NCBI GenBank assembly: GCA_030605125.1
Contig: JAUWBD010000001.1
Coordinates: 1 to 64,000, forward strand
Source: Verrucomicrobiota bacterium
Lineage (GTDB): Bacteria; Verrucomicrobiota; Verrucomicrobiia; Opitutales; Opitutaceae
Direction of reading: 5' to 3'
DNA length: 64,000 nt
Shown here: piece by piece, positions 51,510 through 61,500 of the stretch
Layout of the letters: each line of letters opens with the position of its first letter
Numbering within the stretch: position 1 is the stretch's first letter
Translations under genes and position numbers: made by a program
The notes under the pieces: model-generated
Seen by the model: the letters and a program-made list of their open reading frames with translations, nothing else
The model's database searches: none
Told to the model about the DNA's origin: nothing

Positions 51510-52247
51510 TCATCCGGGCGGATTTTGCGATCCCGCGACCACTTTGCTTTTGTGGATATGGCGATGGATCGTGGAAGCGATGAGCGCGGCGCCCGCCGCA
51601 TCGGGATGCACCGTGTCGGGGAAACAATCGGCGCGGCCCGAAAGCGCGGAGTAAAGGTCGATCAACGCGGCGCCGGTGTCGGCCGCGACACCGCGCACGA
51701 GCGGAAGGATCTCTTCGCGAATCGTGGTATCGTCTATGCCCGAGATGCCCGGGAAGGCGGGCACGGGGAGGCAGGCGAACACGGACACCGAGGAATTGGC
51801 GGAACGGAAATCCGCTATAAGGGCTCGATAGTCGGCGGCGTAGTCCGCCTTGTGCGCCCAATTATCCGGAGCGGTGTCCGCACCGGGTCGGGGACGCTTG
51901 CTGTCGTTGGTGCCAAGCAGAATCACGACGACGTCAGGACAGAAGGCCAAGGCCGCCCGGCAAGCCTCGGTCTGCGCATAGGGATGGTCGCCGCGCCGCA
52001 GCAGAGTGGTGCCGCTGACGCCGAAATTGCGCACCTGCCAAGACGGTCCAAGCAGGCGGGCGAGCACGGCGGGGTAGCTGTAGTCGCCGCTCTCGTCGCG
52101 CAGGCCGTGGCCGAAGGTGATGCTGTCGCCCACGCACGCGAGCCGACGCACGGGTGCGGAAGGAACGTCATGCCCACGTCGGTGCAGGATTTCGGAACGG
52201 AGCGAATACATCGGTCGATCGGTGGAGGTGGAGAGCGGGGCGGACAC
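51510..52247 (-). CDS. SGNH/GDSL-type hydrolase
   Basis: This is a protein of 245 aa (233 if the in-frame ATG at 52211 is used; no ribosome-binding site decides). Block I is ACVGDSITFGHGL with the nucleophile Ser, block II Gly is in VRNFGVSGTTLLRRG, block III is VILLGTNDSKR, and block V is DTVHPDAAGAALIA with the Asp/His pair. It is a small, single-domain lipase/esterase-like enzyme without signal peptide. The neighbouring regulator and the divergent secreted CBM9/propeller protein suggest deacylation of a glycan-derived product. It is not closely similar to the SGNH protein at 27820, which has an extra C-terminal domain. Confidence 0.8.
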   Translation of the reverse strand: MSAPLSTSTDRPMYSLRSEILHRRGHDVPSAPVRRLACVGDSITFGHGLRDESGDYSYPAVLARLLGPSWQVRNFGVSGTTLLRRGDHPYAQTEACRAALAFCPDVVVILLGTNDSKRPRPGADTAPDNWAHKADYAADYRALIADFRSANSSVSVFACLPVPAFPGISGIDDTTIREEILPLVRGVAADTGAALIDLYSALSGRADCFPDTVHPDAAGAALIASTIHRHIHKSKVVAGSQNPPG

Positions 52248-52462
52248 GCCGCGTGTGAACAGGGATCACGGGCGACGCGGGGTTGATGAGACCGAGACAC
52301 CCCGAGACTCGCGCCGCGGTAAAGCTATTCACAATGGATACGCATGCGGCTTCGGGTCGGCGCCACGGGTCCATCGTGCGACGTCCAAGCCAGACGAAAG
52401 CGTATGCGATGTGTGCCGCGTGCGCTTGATGCCGCTCGACCGGATGCTCGACCCTACCGTCC

Positions 52463-52485
52463 TTGTAGTTGCCTATCGGCTACAA
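52463..52485. promoter_or_regulatory. Operator-like dyad in the divergent promoter region
   Basis: Arms TTGTAG and CTACAA enclose 11 bases with partial further symmetry (GCC...GGC offset). It is about 75 bp upstream of the 1354-aa gene and 215 bp upstream of the SGNH start. It is a candidate binding site for the regulator encoded at 50261. Confidence 0.45.
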
Positions 52486-52531
52486 CGCGACGCTCCCTCG
52501 CCCACCCCGCTCCCCACTCCCCATACCTGCT

Positions 52532-52550
52532 CGCGAACCATCGGTTCGCG
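52532..52550 (+). promoter_or_regulatory. Perfect palindrome/leader hairpin before the 1354-aa gene
   Basis: CGCGAACC-ATC-GGTTCGCG is an 8-bp perfect inverted repeat ending 10 bp before the ATG. In mRNA it would form a stable hairpin over the ribosome landing zone; as DNA it is a good operator. Confidence 0.5.
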
Positions 52551-52560
52551 CAAATCTCCT

Positions 52561-55500
52561 ATGACAAGAAACCCCGTCGCACACCTGAAAGCGCTGCTGG
52601 CTTGCTGCCTGGCGTCCGCGTCCACCTTGGCCCATGCTTCGAGCCTGCCCTCACCGATGATGGGCCGGCAGAGCCACAACACCGGCATCCGTGCCGTGCC
52701 CGCGCCGGGACCGGTGCAGATCGACGGCGACCTCTCGGATTGGGATTTTTCGGGCCGCATCTGGAGCTTCGCCGACATGTCGATCCGCGACCGCTACTCC
52801 GCGCAGACCGCGGTGATGTGGGACAAGGACCAGGTCTATCTCGCGGTGAAGTTCACCGACCCCACGCCCCTGCACAACACGATCAACCCGGTGTTCGACC
52901 CAGAGTCCGGCTGGAAGGGCGACGCGCTCCAACTGCGCGTGCTCACCGACCATCCGCAGTGGCTCACCTTCTGGCACTACGCCGCGGAGCAACGCTCGAT
53001 GTTTCACCAAGCCGTCTGGAAAGACGCCGACAGCCCCCGCCCCGGCCAGGACGTCACCCTCCGCGCGGGCGAGCCCGGAGCCGTGGAGCTGGGCGACGGC
53101 GTGGCCGTGGCCTACAAGGCCGACGCCGACGGTCGCGGCTATGTCAAGGAGGCCCGCATCCCCTGGCGCGTGCTCTACAAGGGCCCGGTCCCCGAGATCG
53201 CGCCCGGGCTAAGCTTCCGCATGGGCATGGAGTTCTTCTACGGCTCCCCCGGCGAGAGCGTTTGGCCCGTGCATCGCTACGCGGACAACCTCCAGCAAGG
53301 CGAGACGAGCCGCGAGTTCTTCTGGTCCGCCAAACGCGCCTGGGGCGACGTCCGCCTCGTGGCGGAGAACAATGTCGAGCAGCTCGTTTACGTGCCCGCG
53401 GACGGAAAGCTCGAAGGCAGCATCGCGCTGCGCGCGGAGATCCCCGCCGACGCCAAGGAGTTCACGCTCGTGGTCGAGACCGCGGACGGCAAACGCGTGC
53501 GCAACCTCGGCGCCCAGCTCAACCCCGAGCAATATTCCGTCTCCAACAAAGACGGCATGCGTATCGTCGAGGTGTTGTGGGACGGTCTGGATGATCACGG
53601 TGCGATCGTCGCGCCCGGCGACTACCGCGTCCGCGGGCTTTCCCACGGCGGCATCGGCGCCACCTACGTGATGAGCTTTTTCAATCCCGGCACGCCGCCT
53701 TGGGAGGCCGGTCGCTCGGGCAGCTGGGGCGCGGATCATGGCGCACCCCGGTTCGCCGCCACCGCGGGCGAGTGGGCGATCATCGGCTGGCGCTTCGCCG
53801 AAGGCGGGCACGGCATCATCGCGATCGGAGCCGACGGCCTGAAAAAATGGGGCGAGAAGCGGGGCGTGAGCGCCCTGGCCGCCGACCGTGACAGCGTGTA
53901 TTTCATCTCCAGGAGCTGGCACCAATCGGGCAACCTGTGCCGCCTCAACCTCGCCGACGGCGCCTACAAGCCCTTCGTGCTCGACGGCCAGGAGCGCCCC
54001 TTCGAGCTCACCCTGGCGGATATCTTCGGCCAAGCGGACGCCGTGCCCGGCGAAGTCGTCGCGCTGGCGGCTTCGGGCAAGACGCTCGCCCTCGCCATGA
54101 GCGGCGGAAAACTCGCCCTGCTCGACCCCGCGTCCGCCGCCCTGCAAAAGGTCCTCGACCTGCCCGCGCCCTCCGCCCTGGCCTACGGCCCGGGAGGCGA
54201 ACTCTATGCGCTCTCCGCCGGGCGCCTCGTCTCGATCGACACCGCGAGCGGCGCGCTGCGCGCCATCCCCACCCCCGGGCTCGCGACGAGCTCCGACGCT
54301 TCGCCGCGACAGGAGGACCTCCCCGAATCCAGCGCCGCCAGCGACGCCAAAACCGCGCAGGTCGGCGTGCTCACGGTGGACGCGCGCGGCAACATCGGCC
54401 TCTTCGACTCCGGCCCCGACCAGCAGGTCAAGTTCTACACCCCGCAGGGCAAACTCGCCTACGCCGTGGGCAAGAAGGGCGGCCGCCCGATTCGCGGAAA
54501 GTTCGACGAGCAAGCCATGAGCAAGGTCAGCTCCGCCGCGGTTGACGCGAAGGGCCAGGTCTGGGTGACCGAGTCCTGGGAGTATCCGCGCCGCGTCTCG
54601 GTCTGGGGCGGCGATGGCCGCCTCGTGCGCGACTACGTGGGCAATACCGGCTACGGCGGCACCGGCACCTTCCTGCACGATCAGGACCCCACCCTCGCCT
54701 ACTACGGCCCGGTCGAGATGAAGCTCGATCTGGAACAACGCACCTGGAAGGTGCAGCGCGTGCTCTGGGTGCCCGACGAATCCGCGGGCGAACAATTCGC
54801 CGTGCCCACCGGCAGCCACGCGCACCCGCATCGCTTCCGCAGCGCCGCGAGCGGCAAAGTGCGCGAATACATGTTCTCGCCGCCTTACCGCCGCAGCGAA
54901 CCCTACGTCGTGTATATGGAGAACGACCAAGGCGAGTGGCGCCCCGTCGCCGCCATCGGCCTCCTCGGCCAGATCTCCGGCGAACTGGCCTACAAGGATG
55001 CCAAGGTCATCCGCCAGCCCGAGGGCGAATACGCCGGACGCAACGCCTACGACGGCTACTTCTGGAACGACGCCAACGGCGACGGCAAAGTTCAGTTCTC
55101 CGAGGTCCAGATCATCCCCGCGGCCAAGCCCGCCAAGGTCGATGGACGCGGCGAGTCGGGCATCCCGCTCGGCAGCGGCTGGGGCACGCGCATGTCGATG
55201 GACGACCTCTCGTTCTATGTGAACGGCGTCGGTCGCTACGCGCCCGTGCGCTTCACCGCCGACGGCGCGCCGGTCTATGGACCGCCCGGCCTCTCGCGCC
55301 TCACCGCGTTGCCCGGCACCGGAGACTTTGTCCCGGTCATCACCGAGGGCGCGGTGATCGCACTCGCCTGGGAGAAGTTTTTCGGCACGCGCGGCCTCTA
55401 CGCCATCGACGCCAAGACCGGCGAGCCGCGCTGGTCCTACCCCAACCCGTTCCCCGGCGTGCACGGCTCGCACCGCGCGCCCATGCCCTCGCCCGGCCTC

Positions 55501-56625
55501 GTGATCGGGCCGCTCAAGATCCTCGGCGTCGCCGATCTCCCCAAGGGCAACGGCCACGTATTCGGCATGCGCGGCAACCTCGGCCAAGACTACTACTTCA
55601 CCACCGACGGCCTGTTCATCGGCACGATCTTCCAGGACACACGCCTGCCGAGCGAGAAGCTCCCCGCCAACGAGGCGGAGTTGTTCGGCGCCCCGATGCA
55701 GTCCTACAGCGGTGGCGGCGAGCCCTTCACCGGCTGGTTCGGCGGGCACGACGACGGCAAGCTCCGCCTCCTCAGCGGCATTCCCCGCCAGGCGGCGATG
55801 GTGCTCGAGGCCACCGGATTCGACAGCATCCGGCGTTTCCACGCGCCCCCCGTCGCGGTCAGCGCCGCACAGCTCGCCGAAGCCTCCGTCGCGAACGACG
55901 CCCGCGCCACCGCCAAGGCCAAGGCCTCGGAGAAGAAGGCCACCATCGCCAAACTCGCCGCCGCTCCCGCCATCGACGCGAGGGGCGCCGGCTGGAAAGA
56001 CGTGCCCGCCTTCGACGTGAAGAGCAGCTCCTCCAACCTCACCGCCAAGGCCCGCCTCGGCTACGACTCCGCCCACCTCTACCTCGCCATCGAGGTCGAG
56101 GACCCCAGCCCTTGGTTGAACAACGGCAAGGACTTCGCGCGCCTCTTCAAAACCGGCGACGCCGTGGACCTCCAGCTCGCCACCGGTCCCAAGACCGGCG
56201 AGGAGCGCCCGCTCGCGGGCGATCTGCGCGTCGTCTTCTCGCAGCTCGACGGCAAGCCCGTCGCCGTGCTCATGCAGCCGGTCAACCCGGCGGCGCCGTC
56301 GAGCGCGTCCCGGCTCTACTCGTCGCCGGTGAGCGATCAGCGCTTCGACGAAGTGCGCATCCTGCCCGAGGCGCGGATCGCCGTGCGCAAGACCGGCAAG
56401 GGCTACGTGCTCGAGGCCGCCCTGCCCTTGTCCGCCCTCGGCCTCGCGCCGAAACCCGGCGCCGAGATCCGCGGCGACATCGGCTTCATCTCCTCCGACG
56501 CGGCCGGCGAGATCAACGTCGCCCGCACCTACTGGGCCAACCAGAACACCAACCTCGTCAACGACGAGCCCTTCGAGGCGCTGTTCAAGCCCAACGCCTG
56601 GGGCACCTTCGTCTGGGGCGAGTAA
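52561..56625 (+). CDS. Giant secreted CBM9-like / beta-propeller protein
   Basis: This is a 1354-aa protein from ATG 52561 with a signal peptide (LLACCLASASTLAHA, cleavage near residue 25). The N-terminal ~45-260 looks like a CBM9/DOMON-type sugar-binding domain (VQIDGDLSDWDFSG, QTAVMWDKDQVYLAVKFTDP). Next is a FlgD-type Ig domain (LVVETADGKRVRNLG, WDGLDDHGAIVAPGDYRVRG) and a long NHL/propeller region with repeats such as GVLTVDARGNIGLFDSG and SSAAVDAKGQVWVTESW. A second CBM9-like domain (IDARGAGWKDVPAFDV, AHLYLAIEVEDPSPWLNNG) is at ~1140-1350. No catalytic motif is seen. It shares most domains with the 1229-aa protein at 58567. A strong terminator follows. Confidence 0.78.
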   Translation: MTRNPVAHLKALLACCLASASTLAHASSLPSPMMGRQSHNTGIRAVPAPGPVQIDGDLSDWDFSGRIWSFADMSIRDRYSAQTAVMWDKDQVYLAVKFTDPTPLHNTINPVFDPESGWKGDALQLRVLTDHPQWLTFWHYAAEQRSMFHQAVWKDADSPRPGQDVTLRAGEPGAVELGDGVAVAYKADADGRGYVKEARIPWRVLYKGPVPEIAPGLSFRMGMEFFYGSPGESVWPVHRYADNLQQGETSREFFWSAKRAWGDVRLVAENNVEQLVYVPADGKLEGSIALRAEIPADAKEFTLVVETADGKRVRNLGAQLNPEQYSVSNKDGMRIVEVLWDGLDDHGAIVAPGDYRVRGLSHGGIGATYVMSFFNPGTPPWEAGRSGSWGADHGAPRFAATAGEWAIIGWRFAEGGHGIIAIGADGLKKWGEKRGVSALAADRDSVYFISRSWHQSGNLCRLNLADGAYKPFVLDGQERPFELTLADIFGQADAVPGEVVALAASGKTLALAMSGGKLALLDPASAALQKVLDLPAPSALAYGPGGELYALSAGRLVSIDTASGALRAIPTPGLATSSDASPRQEDLPESSAASDAKTAQVGVLTVDARGNIGLFDSGPDQQVKFYTPQGKLAYAVGKKGGRPIRGKFDEQAMSKVSSAAVDAKGQVWVTESWEYPRRVSVWGGDGRLVRDYVGNTGYGGTGTFLHDQDPTLAYYGPVEMKLDLEQRTWKVQRVLWVPDESAGEQFAVPTGSHAHPHRFRSAASGKVREYMFSPPYRRSEPYVVYMENDQGEWRPVAAIGLLGQISGELAYKDAKVIRQPEGEYAGRNAYDGYFWNDANGDGKVQFSEVQIIPAAKPAKVDGRGESGIPLGSGWGTRMSMDDLSFYVNGVGRYAPVRFTADGAPVYGPPGLSRLTALPGTGDFVPVITEGAVIALAWEKFFGTRGLYAIDAKTGEPRWSYPNPFPGVHGSHRAPMPSPGLVIGPLKILGVADLPKGNGHVFGMRGNLGQDYYFTTDGLFIGTIFQDTRLPSEKLPANEAELFGAPMQSYSGGGEPFTGWFGGHDDGKLRLLSGIPRQAAMVLEATGFDSIRRFHAPPVAVSAAQLAEASVANDARATAKAKASEKKATIAKLAAAPAIDARGAGWKDVPAFDVKSSSSNLTAKARLGYDSAHLYLAIEVEDPSPWLNNGKDFARLFKTGDAVDLQLATGPKTGEERPLAGDLRVVFSQLDGKPVAVLMQPVNPAAPSSASRLYSSPVSDQRFDEVRILPEARIAVRKTGKGYVLEAALPLSALGLAPKPGAEIRGDIGFISSDAAGEINVARTYWANQNTNLVNDEPFEALFKPNAWGTFVWGE

Positions 56626-56651
56626 GCGCTCCGCCACCCGAGAACGCCGCG

Positions 56652-56685
56652 ACCGGCCGTCGATTCGCTCGACGGCCGGTTTTTT
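56652..56685 (+). terminator. Rho-independent terminator
   Basis: The 12-bp perfect stem ACCGGCCGTCGA / TCGACGGCCGGT, with loop TTCGC, is followed by a run of T (56680-56685). It is 26 bp after the stop of the 1354-aa gene and separates it from the convergent operon. Confidence 0.9.
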
Positions 56686-56705
56686 GTGCGGGGCGATGCC
56701 TGCGG

Positions 56706-56731
56706 GTAGGACGGGACCGCCGGGACCCGCC
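56706..56731. repeat. Palindromic intergenic element, second copy
   Basis: The sequence beginning GTAGGACGGGACCGCCGGGA aligns with GTAGGGCGGGCCCGCTGGGC at 27787, with substitutions mostly paired across the dyad. Both lie between convergent genes. Confidence 0.45.
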
Positions 56732-56818
56732 GCGTTGCCTCGCAGCGTTCGCCGCTCCGTCGCGGCCGGCCCGGCGTCAGGCCTCACCGCAACCGCCACG
56801 AACACCCGAACGCGCCAA

Positions 56819-58558
56819 TCACCTACCGGCGACCTCGAGGCGCACGAGGCGTTGGTTGCCTTCGTCCACCACCACCGCGCGGTCGCCGCGGGCGGCGATG
56901 CGGCCGGGGGTCTTCAACGCGCCGATCACCTCGTCGCCGGTGAAGATCACCGGCGCTTCGAGCGGCCCCTCCTCCGTCAGGCGGAAGAGCAGCACGCGGT
57001 GGTTGTCCGCATCGCTCACCCAGAGCCGGTCGTCGTCGGTCGCGAGATGGATCTTCGCGCCAAAGCGCTGATCACCCCAACCGGTGATGCGCGCGGTCTC
57101 GGTCCAGGTTTCCCCGGCGGCGCGCACCCGCACGATCGTGCCGCCATCGGCGACGATCACGCCGTCGCGCGGCGTGCGACCGAGGCTGGTGATGCCGGGC
57201 TCGGCCGAGGCGGTCTTGATCCTGACCTTGCCGAGCAGCGCACGGTGGCGGCCGTCAGGGTGGAGCGAGAGGCGCGCGCCTTCGCCGCGGGCGTTGACGA
57301 ACACGCCTTCCTCGCGGCCCGGGGCGCCGAGCACGAGCGCCCCGGTCGGATTGGCCGGGAGCGAATCGGCGACGGCGTGCACGCCGCGGTCGAAGCGGTT
57401 GCGCGGCTCCGGATCGATCGCGCCGACCACGAGCACCCGACGGTTGCTCTGGGTCGAGAGGCCGACCATCGCGTCGCTCGCGAGCATCGCCATCTGCCAG
57501 CCTTCGTCGTCGGTCATGTGAAGGGTGTTGCGCGGATAGGTGGCGGGGCCGTCGGTCCAGTCCCAGTATCCACAATTCCACCACACGCGTCCCTGGCGGT
57601 CCACCGCGAGGCCGGAGGAGCGGTGCACCGCGCCGATGCGTCGCACCCCGGCGAAGGCGCGACGGGCCTCGTCCCATTCGAGGATATGGATCACGCCGAG
57701 CGCGCCGGCGATGGCGAAGCGGCCGCCGCCGAGCACGACCAGTCCGATCGGGTGATGGATCTCGCCGTCCTTGGGCAGGGTGCCGATGAAGGAGCCGGAG
57801 CTGCCGCCGAGGACCACGCCGGGCGAGGGCGAGCCGTTGTCGTCCACCCGGTGGATGGTGGTGTGCCAGGCGAAGGCGTAGAGGTGCCCGCCGACAAAAA
57901 CCGGCCAGCTGCCGGGAAGGTTGACGCGGGTTTGCCCGCCGTCGGCCGCGATCTTGAGGTTGCGGTCGATGATCAACGAACCGTCGGGCAGGAGCACGAT
58001 GAAGTTGTTGCGGGCGCCCTCGGGCAACGCGCCCCGCGACACGGCACGCCCGGAGGGCACGTCGAGCACGGCCAGCTCGTTGTCGGGCGTGATCAGGGCG
58101 ATGCGGCCGTCGATCGAGCTGGTCGAGATCGCGCGGGCGCGGTGCGGGGTCTCGGCGAAGGCGGCGCCGGACTCGGCCCGCGCGTCGAGGGTGTGGAGAC
58201 GCTCGTTACCGAGCAGCAGCACCTGGTGGCCGACGACAGCGAGGAACATGCGCCCGCGGCCCGCGCCGCGGGGCACGGGATGGGAGGCGAGGCGGCGTCC
58301 GTCCACCGAGTAGCGGCTAACCGAGCCGGTGCCGGAAAACGACCAGATGAATCCGTCGGGATCGACTCCGAGGCCGATCAGCGCCGCGCGAGGATCGACC
58401 CGGCCGTCGAAACGCACGAGCGTGTCGCCGGCTTCGCCGGAGTTGCCGAGCACGCCGGCGGAGCGGATGGCGACTGGTTGCGCGACGGCGGGGACGACGG
58501 CGGCGAGCAGGGCGACGCCGAGGACGAATCGCGAGATCAGGGAGCGGGGGGTGTTCAT
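56819..58558 (-). CDS. Secreted beta-propeller protein
   Basis: This is a 579-aa protein from ATG 58558 with a signal peptide (FVLGVALLAAVVPAVA, cleavage near residue 26). The whole mature part reads as NHL/WD-like propeller repeats: GLGVDPDGFIWSFSGTGSVSRYSVDGRRL, SGLAVDRQGRVWWNCG, DDDRLWVSDADNHRVLLFRL. No CBM9 or Ig domain is present, so it resembles an isolated propeller from its larger neighbours. Its start is 8 bp after the 1229-aa protein's stop, so the two are co-translated and probably work together on the surface. No active-site motif is visible. Confidence 0.75.
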   Translation of the reverse strand: MNTPRSLISRFVLGVALLAAVVPAVAQPVAIRSAGVLGNSGEAGDTLVRFDGRVDPRAALIGLGVDPDGFIWSFSGTGSVSRYSVDGRRLASHPVPRGAGRGRMFLAVVGHQVLLLGNERLHTLDARAESGAAFAETPHRARAISTSSIDGRIALITPDNELAVLDVPSGRAVSRGALPEGARNNFIVLLPDGSLIIDRNLKIAADGGQTRVNLPGSWPVFVGGHLYAFAWHTTIHRVDDNGSPSPGVVLGGSSGSFIGTLPKDGEIHHPIGLVVLGGGRFAIAGALGVIHILEWDEARRAFAGVRRIGAVHRSSGLAVDRQGRVWWNCGYWDWTDGPATYPRNTLHMTDDEGWQMAMLASDAMVGLSTQSNRRVLVVGAIDPEPRNRFDRGVHAVADSLPANPTGALVLGAPGREEGVFVNARGEGARLSLHPDGRHRALLGKVRIKTASAEPGITSLGRTPRDGVIVADGGTIVRVRAAGETWTETARITGWGDQRFGAKIHLATDDDRLWVSDADNHRVLLFRLTEEGPLEAPVIFTGDEVIGALKTPGRIAARGDRAVVVDEGNQRLVRLEVAGR

Positions 58559-58566
58559 GGCGGGGC

Positions 58567-61500
58567 TTATTCGGTTTTCAACCCGCCCCAGAGCGAGGGG
58601 TTGATCATGGTTTCGCCGGGCACGTCGTTGACGAGACCGGTGGAGGGGTTGGCCCAGTAGCTGCGGAGGATGTTGGTCTCGCCGTCTTCGTCGCCGTAGA
58701 TGACGCCGAAGTCGGCTCGCAGCGCGTGGCCCGCGTCGGCCGGGAGCCCGAGGGTGGCGAGCGGCACGCGGACGACGACGGTGTAGGCGCCGCGGGTCCG
58801 GCGAACCTTGATCACGGCGTCGTCGAGCACGACCACGCGGTCCACCCGGGCGCTGCGCCACGGGCTGTTGAAGAAGACCGGCTCGGTCGTGCCGGGCACG
58901 ACGTAGTCGTAGAGCACGGCGACGGGCGATCCCTGGTAGTCGGCCACGAGCAGGCGGCGGTCGCCGGGGACGGGCGAGGATCGGGTGGGCGAGGCGGCGG
59001 GATCGGTCGAGAACTGGAAGTCGATCGCGTCGCCGGTCTTGAAGAGCAGGTTTTGCGCGACGCCGTGGTTGAGCCAGGGCGTGGGGTCCTTGACCTCGTA
59101 GCCGAGCACGAGGTCGGCGCCGTCGCGCAGGGCCTTGACCCGGGCGTGCGGGAAGGGCCGGGTGGCGTCGCCCCACTCGGCGGTCCAGGCGCCGGGCCAC
59201 TCGGCGGGCTGGCTGCCGGCGGGTGCGGAGCCGGCGCGAAGCACCGCCTCGGCCCGCGAGGCCTGGCGGGCGGCGCGCGCCTCGTTGAGCTCCTGCGCGG
59301 CGGTGAGCTGCGCGGCGGTGACGCCGAAGCCGCCGGCGGAGCGGACGAGCCGGTTCATGCCCTCCAGCTCATAGACGCGGATCGCGCCGTGGCCGGCGTG
59401 GAGGAGATAGCGGCCGCTCTTCGCATCGCGGGCGAAGGAGCCGCCGAAGGCCTCGCCGCCGATGCGGTAGGGGCTGCGCTCGAGGGCGACGCGCACGTCG
59501 TCGAAAAACTCGTCGAGGTAGATGCCGTCGGTGGTGAGCGCGAAGAAGCGGCCGTGGTTGCCGTTGAGCACGGTGATCGAGCCGACGTCGTCGAGGGGCG
59601 CCTCGCCGAGGAAGCCCATGTTGCCCTGCATCACGCCGATCTCGGGCAGCGGCGCGCGGTGCGAGCCGTGCACGCCGATCCAGTCGTTGCGCATGCGCCA
59701 GACGACCTCTCCGCGCTCGTCCACCCCGACCATCGGCGAGGCGTTGAGCAGGAGCTTGCCGTTCGCGGCGAGCATTGAGGCCTGGACGTTGCCGGGCGTG
59801 AGCCCCCGGAGCGGCACCGCCTGCCGGTAGGCCTCGGCCAGATCCCAGTCGGGCGCGCCGGAGGGGAGAAAGCCGCGAAGCTTCAGCGTGGCGCGCGACC
59901 AGGCGCGGCCCTCGTTGACCGCAAACCCGAGGTCGAGCCCGGGGCTGATCGCCGACCAGTAGGGGATGACGAGGCGCGGGCCGTCCGGGCCGGAGACCTG
60001 GATCTCGTCCACCTGCGGAATCTCGTCGCCGTCCCGGTCGATCCAGAGGACGGTGTAGCTGTTGGCGTTGCGCGAACCGCGGACCCCGCCGTGGTTGAGC
60101 TGGTCTTGGAAACGGCCGGCGGGCGTGACGAACTCGGCCAGTTCCTCCTTCAGCGCCGGATGCTCGGTGAACACCGCGGGCACCGACCAGCGGGGAGGCT
60201 TGGCCTGGAATCCGGAGAGCGAGCCAAGCGCGGCGCGGATGCGCGCCGAGCCGTCGGGCATGAGCTCGAACACTTCGATGTAGCGGCCCTTCGCGAAAAG
60301 GAAGGTGCGGTCGCCGTGGTGAACGACGCGGACGTTGTGGCCGTCCACCATCTCGGGCAGCTCGCCGGGCCGGGTCTTGCGATGGAGCGTGGAGACGATC
60401 TTCGCGCCGCCCTTCCACGGATCAAATTGCCAGAGCGCGCCGCCGGCGATCCAGCGGGTGACGTCGCGCGGGTCGAAGCCCGCGCCGGTGCCGCTGTAGG
60501 GGGGCGGGCCGAAGATCTCCTTCAACACCGAGTCGTCGCGCGGATTCCAGATGGCGACTCGCTTAGGCGTCTCCTCGTTCTCCGCGATCCAGAGCCGCCC
60601 GCGCGAGTCCACCGCGAGCCCGGTCGGCTCACGCATCGCGCGGGCCTGCCACGGGCCGCGGGCGGCGGCTCCGCCGCGCTCGCCGAGCTGGCGGAGCTGG
60701 CGGCCGTCCGGCGCGTAAACCTTGACGTTTTGATCGACGCCGTTGTCCGCGATGAAGAGTTCCCCGCCGGGCCCGACCGCGAGCGCGGGCGAGACGAACG
60801 GGGTGCGGGCGTGCGGGCGGCGCTCGCTGGGCGCGTAGGAAAACAGGCGGCTGGCGCGCGGCGACGGGCCGGCCGGCGAATCGACGCGAAAGACGTGGGT
60901 CGCCCCGAGCACGAAAAGCGATTTGCCGTCGGTCGCGATCGCGCCCGGCGAGTCGAGCGGGATCGAGCCGCGCTCGGCGCCGTCGGCCGGGTCGAGGCGC
61001 AGGATGCGGTTTTCGTCGTGCAACGAGAGGTAGAGCGAACCGTCGAGCCAGACCGCGCCGCGCAGGTTGCTCATCGAGAGGCGGCGGCGCGCGGGGTCGT
61101 GGCCGCGGCCCTCGTCCACCGGACGGCGATACTCGAGCACCGGGTGCTCGCCGTGCCGCCCGCGGTAGCGTTGCTGCGCGCCGGAGTGGTCCCACGCGAC
61201 GAGCGAGATGTTGCCATAGACGTATTGGTTGCCGCCCTCGTCGCGGCGCACGCTCTCGTAGTGCGGGCTGCCCTCGGAGAGGGCGTAAACGCGATCCGGA
61301 CCAAGCGCGAGGTAGAGCCGGCCCAGTCCGATGAAGGAGGAGAGGCTGGCGCTCATGATCCGGTTGCCGTCGAGATCGACCATCACGATGTTGTTGCCGG
61401 ATTCGGAGACGGGCGCGCCGAGAACCACGCGGTCGCCGTGCGCGGCGGCGCTGGTCGGGTTGCTATGGTCGGCCAGCCAGAGGTGCCCGGCCCAGGGGGT

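Larger units (their letters stand above)
52248..52560. other. Intergenic region with two palindromes upstream of the 1354-aa gene
   Basis: This is 313 bp between divergent genes. A 23-bp dyad lies at 52463-52485, and a perfect 8-bp stem at 52532-52550 is just before the ATG at 52561. The remaining bases show no convincing frame or promoter consensus. Confidence 0.5.

Noticed and set aside
53209-56805. A 1198-codon minus-strand open frame opposite the 1354-aa gene
   Set aside because: It is a shadow of the strongly supported plus-strand gene. It would also have to cross the strong terminator hairpin at 56652.
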